NCBI GenBank assembly: GCA_900465675.1
Contig: UBJR01000007.1
Span: forward strand, 372,001-436,000
Direction: 5' to 3'
Source: Hyphomicrobiales bacterium
GTDB taxonomy: Bacteria > Pseudomonadota > Alphaproteobacteria > Rhizobiales > Rhizobiaceae
Length of the DNA: 64,000 bases
Shown here: positions 59,988-64,000 of the stretch, in pieces
Numbering within the stretch: position 1 is the stretch's first letter
Layout: each line of letters opens with the position of its first letter
The notes under the pieces: generated by a model
Told to the model about the DNA's origin: nothing
Databases searched by the model: none
What the model saw: only the letters and a program-made list of their open reading frames with translations
Position numbers and translations under genes: made by a program

Positions 59988-60758
59988 CTGTCTTGATACG
60001 CCCTTGGTTTGAAACTCGACAGGCGTCTCCGACAAGCCTTGCCACATTAGGTTCGGATCGCTCGCCACTCCCGGCGTACCAGGGAACTCCGTGTGCATAG
60101 TTGCTTGATCCACCCCCTAGTCTGGAAATGGTTCGGTCACGCCTGCTTCACAAGACGCTTGGTACTCTTTGTGATGAGTTCTCCGGTAAGGGGCCTTGCT
60201 AGGGGCCGGCCTGGCGCGTCCGATTGTGGCAGGATTTTTGAGAAAACCAAACCTGCGTTGACGAATCGGGCGCCTTTACTTTAGCATTTTGGTTGTGATG
60301 GACCTGAGATACCCATCGCAGTAATGCTGGTGCGCATGGAAAACCTCGGGACCCAAGGGCAAATGGTAGTTCCGAGGTTTCTTCTTTAGATTTTTGCGGC
60401 AATGATAAGCGCGGCCGCCGCTTTCTCGATGGCCTGACCCTCATCGCCATCGTGGCAATGCCGGCGCCGCGCGCCGTTTGACCGCCGCCTACTCCTGCTC
60501 CTGGATGGGGCCGATGCCACCATTCCGCATGCGTCTCGTCTTCAGCCTTCGCCTTCCCCGCGGGTATTGCCGCGACGGAAGAGTGTGGAGGCCAGCATCC
60601 AGATCCCGATGATGCCCAGCAGCCGACTGCGGACCTCGTTTACGGCCTGTCCGGTAACGTACCAAAGGCCACCTTCCCCGAAATCACTCGATGATTTAAA
60701 ATTATTCTTAAGTTTGGCCGTGATTAAGTCGCCCTCAATATCTGGGGGCATCGCATCC
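59988..60758. other. Long intergenic region with one hairpin
   Basis: About 770 bases without a supported gene. AAACCTCGG (60341-60349) and CCGAGGTTT (60372-60380) form a perfect 9-bp inverted repeat with a 22-base loop, followed by CTTCTTT, which could end a small RNA or a transcript from upstream. A minus-strand frame ending at 60542 has a hydrophobic C-terminus (LLGIIGIWMLASTLFRRG) but lies across the FecR promoter; I do not call it. Confidence 0.4.
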
Positions 60759-61796
60759 ATGTCTGCATTCGTTCGTATCCTGCTTTTGTTCCTTTTCCTG
60801 GCACCCTTTGTCGCACACGCGTCCGGTGATGACTGGCAGGTTGCCAAGACCACCAGCCAGGTTAGGTACACTATTGACCGGAAACAGTGGACCAACCTAC
60901 GTGTGGGCGATGTGGTGCCAAACAAAGCCTGGATCTCCACAGGCCCTCGTGGCCGCGTTCAGCTCGTGCGTGGTGTTGAAAGCATTGGGTTCCAGCCGAA
61001 CACATTGGCTGCGATTACGACAAAGCCGAGCGGCTTCCTTTCGCCGCGAAAGACGGAGGTCTTCCAGCAGGTCGGGGAACTCGATCTTGAGATCGAAAAG
61101 CGGAGCCAGCCGCATACAACAGTTCAGACTCCCTATCTGGCCGCCGTTGTGAAGGGTACGATCTTCCACGTGACGGTCGGCAAGACTAAGGCATCGGTTG
61201 CCGTAGATCGCGGTCTTGTGCAGGTCACGTCTTTCGGAAGCGGTCAACAGGCCAACGTTGGGCCCCGACAGAGCGCGACTGTGGACCGGAAGAGCGGCAT
61301 GGACGTCGCAGGAGCGGTGTCAAAGCCTTCCATAACGTCCGTCGCACCATCGGTTGAAGTCGTTCCGGCCCTGGGCGCCAAGAAGCTGTCCGGCGAACCC
61401 GACGCCGCGCCTGAAGACAGGGGCAAGTCAAAAAAAGGAGCTGACGACACCAGTGCCAACATTGCCAATAACGGCGAGGGGAAGGGCAGTTCCGGCAAAG
61501 GCGGCGACTCCGACGGCAATGGAGAGGGCGGCAAAGGTAGCGACAGCGGGAAGGGCGATGGTGGCAAGGGCAGCGGCGGCGGAATTGGGAATGGTGGCAG
61601 CAAGGGCAACGGCGGTGGAAACGGCAACGGCGGTGGCAACGGCGGCAAGGGTAGTAGCGATGGCGGGAAGGGTAATGGCGGCGGCAACGGGAATGGCGGT
61701 GGACATGGTAACGGTGGTGGCAGCGGAAATGGCGGTGGAAAGAGCAACAGCGGCAACGGGGGCAGCAAGAGTAACAGTGGAAAAGGCGGCAAGTAA
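60759..61796 (+). CDS. Exported FecR-domain protein with long glycine-rich tail
   Basis: 345 residues. A signal peptide (FVRILLLFLFLAPFVAHA) is followed by a FecR domain: WTNLRVGDVVPNKAWISTGP, GRVQLVRGVESIGFQPNT, PYLAAVVKGTIFHVTVGKTK and VAVDRGLVQVTS. From about residue 235 to the end the protein is a low-complexity Gly/Asn/Ser/Lys tail of GGGNGNGGG- and GGKGS-type repeats. No sigma factor or TonB receptor is nearby, so this is not a classical iron-signalling FecR. It is probably a surface or matrix protein. ATG 60759 fits the signal peptide; the ribosome site is weak. Confidence 0.88.
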   Translation: MSAFVRILLLFLFLAPFVAHASGDDWQVAKTTSQVRYTIDRKQWTNLRVGDVVPNKAWISTGPRGRVQLVRGVESIGFQPNTLAAITTKPSGFLSPRKTEVFQQVGELDLEIEKRSQPHTTVQTPYLAAVVKGTIFHVTVGKTKASVAVDRGLVQVTSFGSGQQANVGPRQSATVDRKSGMDVAGAVSKPSITSVAPSVEVVPALGAKKLSGEPDAAPEDRGKSKKGADDTSANIANNGEGKGSSGKGGDSDGNGEGGKGSDSGKGDGGKGSGGGIGNGGSKGNGGGNGNGGGNGGKGSSDGGKGNGGGNGNGGGHGNGGGSGNGGGKSNSGNGGSKSNSGKGGK

Positions 61797-62112
61797 TCTG
61801 CGGATAATGTCTATCTATTTCCACTCGCGTTGTGCACCTGATGACTATAGCGCCCGAATGGGCTGTCTTTTCCAGCATTGATGCCGTTTGCCGCCCACCG
61901 GTACCGCGTGACCCGATCGCAGACGCGGGCACCCTCTCGAAAGCTTGCAAGTGGCATGGGATGCTGAACGACGTGGCCCGTAGAGGTTGACGGGGGGCTT
62001 GGCAGTCGGAAGACTTAATGCCGCGGCTGCACAAAGATGCTTGAGCGGAGGCGAATCTTTCGGGATCCGCCGGTCGCTCCCCGATTTTTCCAAGCGATCC
62101 GTCACCTGGGGC
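61797..62112. other. Intergenic, no supported gene
   Basis: About 315 bases between the FecR gene and the XRE remnant. Only arginine- and serine-rich shadow frames; no terminator or promoter that I can support. Confidence 0.35.
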
Positions 62113-62400
62113 TCAAGGAGACCGGCACCATACGCGTCCCCCTGTACATATCGATATCGCCCTCAGCTCGAGGGAGCGAGGCGCCGCGGACGTGCCGGCT
62201 TCGTCTTTGTCGAACAAGGATCCGGGTCTGGTGCCGAGGACGAGGGCAATCTGAGCTGGCCGGCTTGAACCGATGCGGTTCGTGCCCTTCTCATACTTTT
62301 GGACATGCTGGAATGTCACGCCAATCCCTTCGGCCAAGGTCATTTGCGACATGCGCAGAAAGCTTGCGGCGGCTTCTTACCCGTGCCTACAGCGACGTCG
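62113..62400 (-). pseudogene. XRE-family regulator, truncated and frameshifted
   Basis: The minus strand reads SFLRMSQMTLAEGIGVTFQH, VQKYEKGTNRIGSSRPAQIA and LVLGTRPGSLFDKDEAG, a typical rhizobial Cro/CI-type helix-turn-helix. Just upstream a TAA closes the frame, where the natural N-terminus (RVRxRRKxLG) would be; a neighbouring frame carries VGTGKKPPQAF. The C-terminal 30 or so residues are replaced by unrelated sequence. It may still make a 79-residue protein from ATG 62352. Confidence 0.55.
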
Positions 62401-62583
62401 ATTTCCGATATCTTTGTACGCAACATTCCAGTCGGTGCTCTCTATCGCGATTTTTGACAACTGCATGATATCAGACCACAAGTCTACGAATTGACAGCGG
62501 TATCAGACGTTAGTCCGGGGTGGGTTTAATCTCTTCCGATATGTATTTTCAAGGCTGTCGGTGGCGACAGACGGGGAGGCATC

Positions 62584-64000
62584 ATGAACGATTCCGAAAT
62601 CAGGAACGAGCAGCGCTACCGCCTGCTCATCGAGGCCATTACCGACTACGCCATCTACATGCTCGACCCGGGCGGCTTCGTCACGAGCTGGAACCCAGGT
62701 GCCGAGCGTCTCAAAGGTTACAAGGAGGAGGAGATCGTCGGTCGACACTTCTCCACGTTCTACACCGACGAAGATCGAGAGAGCGGCCTGCCGGCACTTG
62801 CCCTTCGGCTTGCGCAGGAAGAAGGGCGCTTCGAGCGCGAGGGATGGCGTTTGAGAAAGGACGGTTCGCGCTTCTGGGCGAACGTCATCATCGATCCGAT
62901 CAGGGACTCCCAGGGCGAACTGATCGGCTTCGCGAAGATCACGCGCGACATCAGTGAGAAGCGGGCGGCGCAGGAAGCGATCTTCCAAGCGCAAAAAATG
63001 GAGGCGGTCGGGCAGTTGACCGGCGGACTCGCACACGACTTCAACAACCTCCTCATGGCGATCCTCGGAAGCCTGGAGATCGCAAGGAAAAGAGCAGTCC
63101 GGCAGGACGTCATAGATCTCATTGACAACGCGATTCAGGGGGCTCAACGCGGCGCCACGTTGACGCAGCGGCTGCTTGCGTTCTCTCGTCGCCAGGAGCT
63201 TCAGCTCGCCCCCGTCGACGTCGGCGACCTCGTCGGTGGGATGACCGAGCTCATGCGGCGCACCATCGGCCCCGAGATCGTGATCACCAGCAAGTTCGCA
63301 CCGGATCTGCCGAAGGTTCGCAGCGATTCCAATCAGTTCGAGAGCGCTCTTCTCAACCTCGTTGTCAACGCCCGCGACGCCATGCCGGGCGGTGGAGAGA
63401 TCACCATCGCCGCCGAGCGCAGATCCGACCGGCCTAGCCGCTCGACCTTGCCGCCCGGAAACTACGTCTGCCTCTCTGTCCGCGATCAGGGGGAGGGCAT
63501 GGATGACGAGACGCTGGCCAACGCGACGACGCCCTTCTACACGACAAAGGGCGTTGGAAAGGGAACGGGCCTCGGTCTTCCCATGGTGCACGGCCTGATG
63601 GCACAGTCCGGCGGCGAGCTAATCCTGAAGTCCGAGGTGGGACAGGGAACGACCGCGGAGCTGTGGCTTCCCGTCGCCGATAGCACCGAAGTGGAAACAA
63701 AGGCTCCGGCAACACCAGATGTGCCGTTCGAGCCCGCTCCGACAGCGCTAACCGTTCTTGTAGTCGACGACGACGCCCTCGTTCTCATGAACACGGTTCT
63801 GCTGCTCGAGGATCTGGGCATGGACACCATTCAGGCATCTTCGGGCGAGGAGGCTTTGGCAGCGCTGCAGACGGGCGTTCCGCCGGATGTCGTTATAACC
63901 GATCACGCCATGCCTAACATGACAGGGGCGCGCCTGTGTCAGGAAATCCATGCGCGGTACCCGACGCTTCCGATCATTCTTGCTACAGGATATGCGGAGC
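62584..64000 (+). CDS. Hybrid sensor histidine kinase (PAS, HisKA, HATPase, receiver), partial at right edge
   Basis: The frame runs from ATG 62584 (GGGAGG five bases upstream) to the window end. A PAS domain (YRLLIEAITDYAIYMLDPGG, GWRLRKDGSRFWANVII, GFAKITRDISEKRAAQE) is followed by the phospho-His in LTGGLAHDFNNLLMAILGSL, the N box LLNLVVNARDAMPGGG, and G boxes DQGEGMDDETL and GTGLGLPMVHGLM. A receiver begins at about residue 390 with LVVDDDALVLMNTVLLLE and the phospho-acceptor in VVITDHAMPNMTG. No membrane segment is seen, so the signal is cytosolic. A small CTGTCG-GTGG-CGACAG hairpin lies just before the ribosome site. The last few tens of residues are cut off. Confidence 0.93.
   Translation, partial: MNDSEIRNEQRYRLLIEAITDYAIYMLDPGGFVTSWNPGAERLKGYKEEEIVGRHFSTFYTDEDRESGLPALALRLAQEEGRFEREGWRLRKDGSRFWANVIIDPIRDSQGELIGFAKITRDISEKRAAQEAIFQAQKMEAVGQLTGGLAHDFNNLLMAILGSLEIARKRAVRQDVIDLIDNAIQGAQRGATLTQRLLAFSRRQELQLAPVDVGDLVGGMTELMRRTIGPEIVITSKFAPDLPKVRSDSNQFESALLNLVVNARDAMPGGGEITIAAERRSDRPSRSTLPPGNYVCLSVRDQGEGMDDETLANATTPFYTTKGVGKGTGLGLPMVHGLMAQSGGELILKSEVGQGTTAELWLPVADSTEVETKAPATPDVPFEPAPTALTVLVVDDDALVLMNTVLLLEDLGMDTIQASSGEEALAALQTGVPPDVVITDHAMPNMTGARLCQEIHARYPTLPIILATGYAE

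Noticed and set aside
60542..60757. Minus-strand small frame with hydrophobic C-terminus before the FecR gene
   Set aside because: No ribosome site, and it covers the FecR promoter region. The hydrophobic end alone is not enough, though it could be a relic.
61244..61792. Minus-strand proline/leucine-rich frame
   Set aside because: It is the complement of the glycine-rich FecR tail; the repeats create an artificial open frame.
62503..63591. Long minus-strand frame of 362 codons opposite the hybrid histidine kinase
   Set aside because: It lies wholly antisense to clear PAS, HisKA and HATPase motifs and has no recognisable domain or ribosome site. It is a high-GC shadow.
1..64000. CRISPR arrays, tRNA or rRNA genes, phage integrase, replication or conjugation genes
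   Set aside because: I looked for regular repeat-spacer patterns, tRNA T-loop sequences and the usual protein motifs and found none that I could support.

Overview
The window looks like an accessory replicon (megaplasmid or chromid) or genomic-island-rich chromosome segment of an alphaproteobacterium of the Rhizobiales, most likely the Rhizobium/Ensifer/Agrobacterium group. The reasons are high GC with rhizobial codon use, an HWE-type histidine kinase, FixJ-like and receiver-only regulators, an ECF sigma/ChrR stress cluster, and sites resembling the general-stress (EcfG/RpoE2) promoter. No rRNA, tRNA, replication, conjugation or phage structural genes were recognised. Species assignment is inference.

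Layout. 0-17 kb: a PAS sensor cut by the left edge, Dps, two paralogous winged-helix/ATPase regulators flanking a receiver protein and a FixJ-type regulator, a TehA-like channel, an aldo/keto reductase, another lone receiver, a cyclopropane-fatty-acid synthase, an isochorismatase-type hydrolase and a catalase. 17-22 kb: a 1382-residue GAF/PAS histidine kinase that looks like the C-terminal half of a larger multisensor kinase. 22-34 kb: a patchwork of small membrane proteins, an IS21 remnant, hypothetical genes, an MFS transporter, a run of very small overlapping ORFs, a divergent pair made of a winged-helix/coiled-coil protein and a TnsA-like nuclease, a TetR/SDR pair and decayed genes.

34-47 kb: a stress-response cluster. 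A four-gene minus-strand operon (DUF1295, Cfa-like methyltransferase, membrane protein, lipocalin) has every junction coupled by ATGA. It faces a plus-strand series of amine-oxidase-like flavoprotein, Cfa, DUF2147, DUF2177, ECF sigma, ChrR anti-sigma and fasciclin protein. folE, a DUF3429 protein, a renalase-like flavoprotein and a DUF2256 protein lie nearby. By analogy with RpoE-ChrR systems this is probably a response to photo-oxidative or singlet-oxygen stress and membrane lipid damage.

46-64 kb: a frameshifted ActR/RegA regulator, a stand-alone trpB, a receiver and an HWE kinase, a truncated AraC regulator fused to a TIGR03067 fragment, small envelope/stress proteins (one with a good EcfG-like promoter), IS110 and hydroperoxidase remnants, then an SDR-treZ-malQ operon behind an EcfG-like promoter, DUF2934 and other small proteins, a glycine-rich FecR protein, and a hybrid histidine kinase cut by the right edge.

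The intact genes centre on signalling and protection against oxidative, osmotic and envelope stress. About a dozen decayed or truncated genes show that the region is recombining and eroding.
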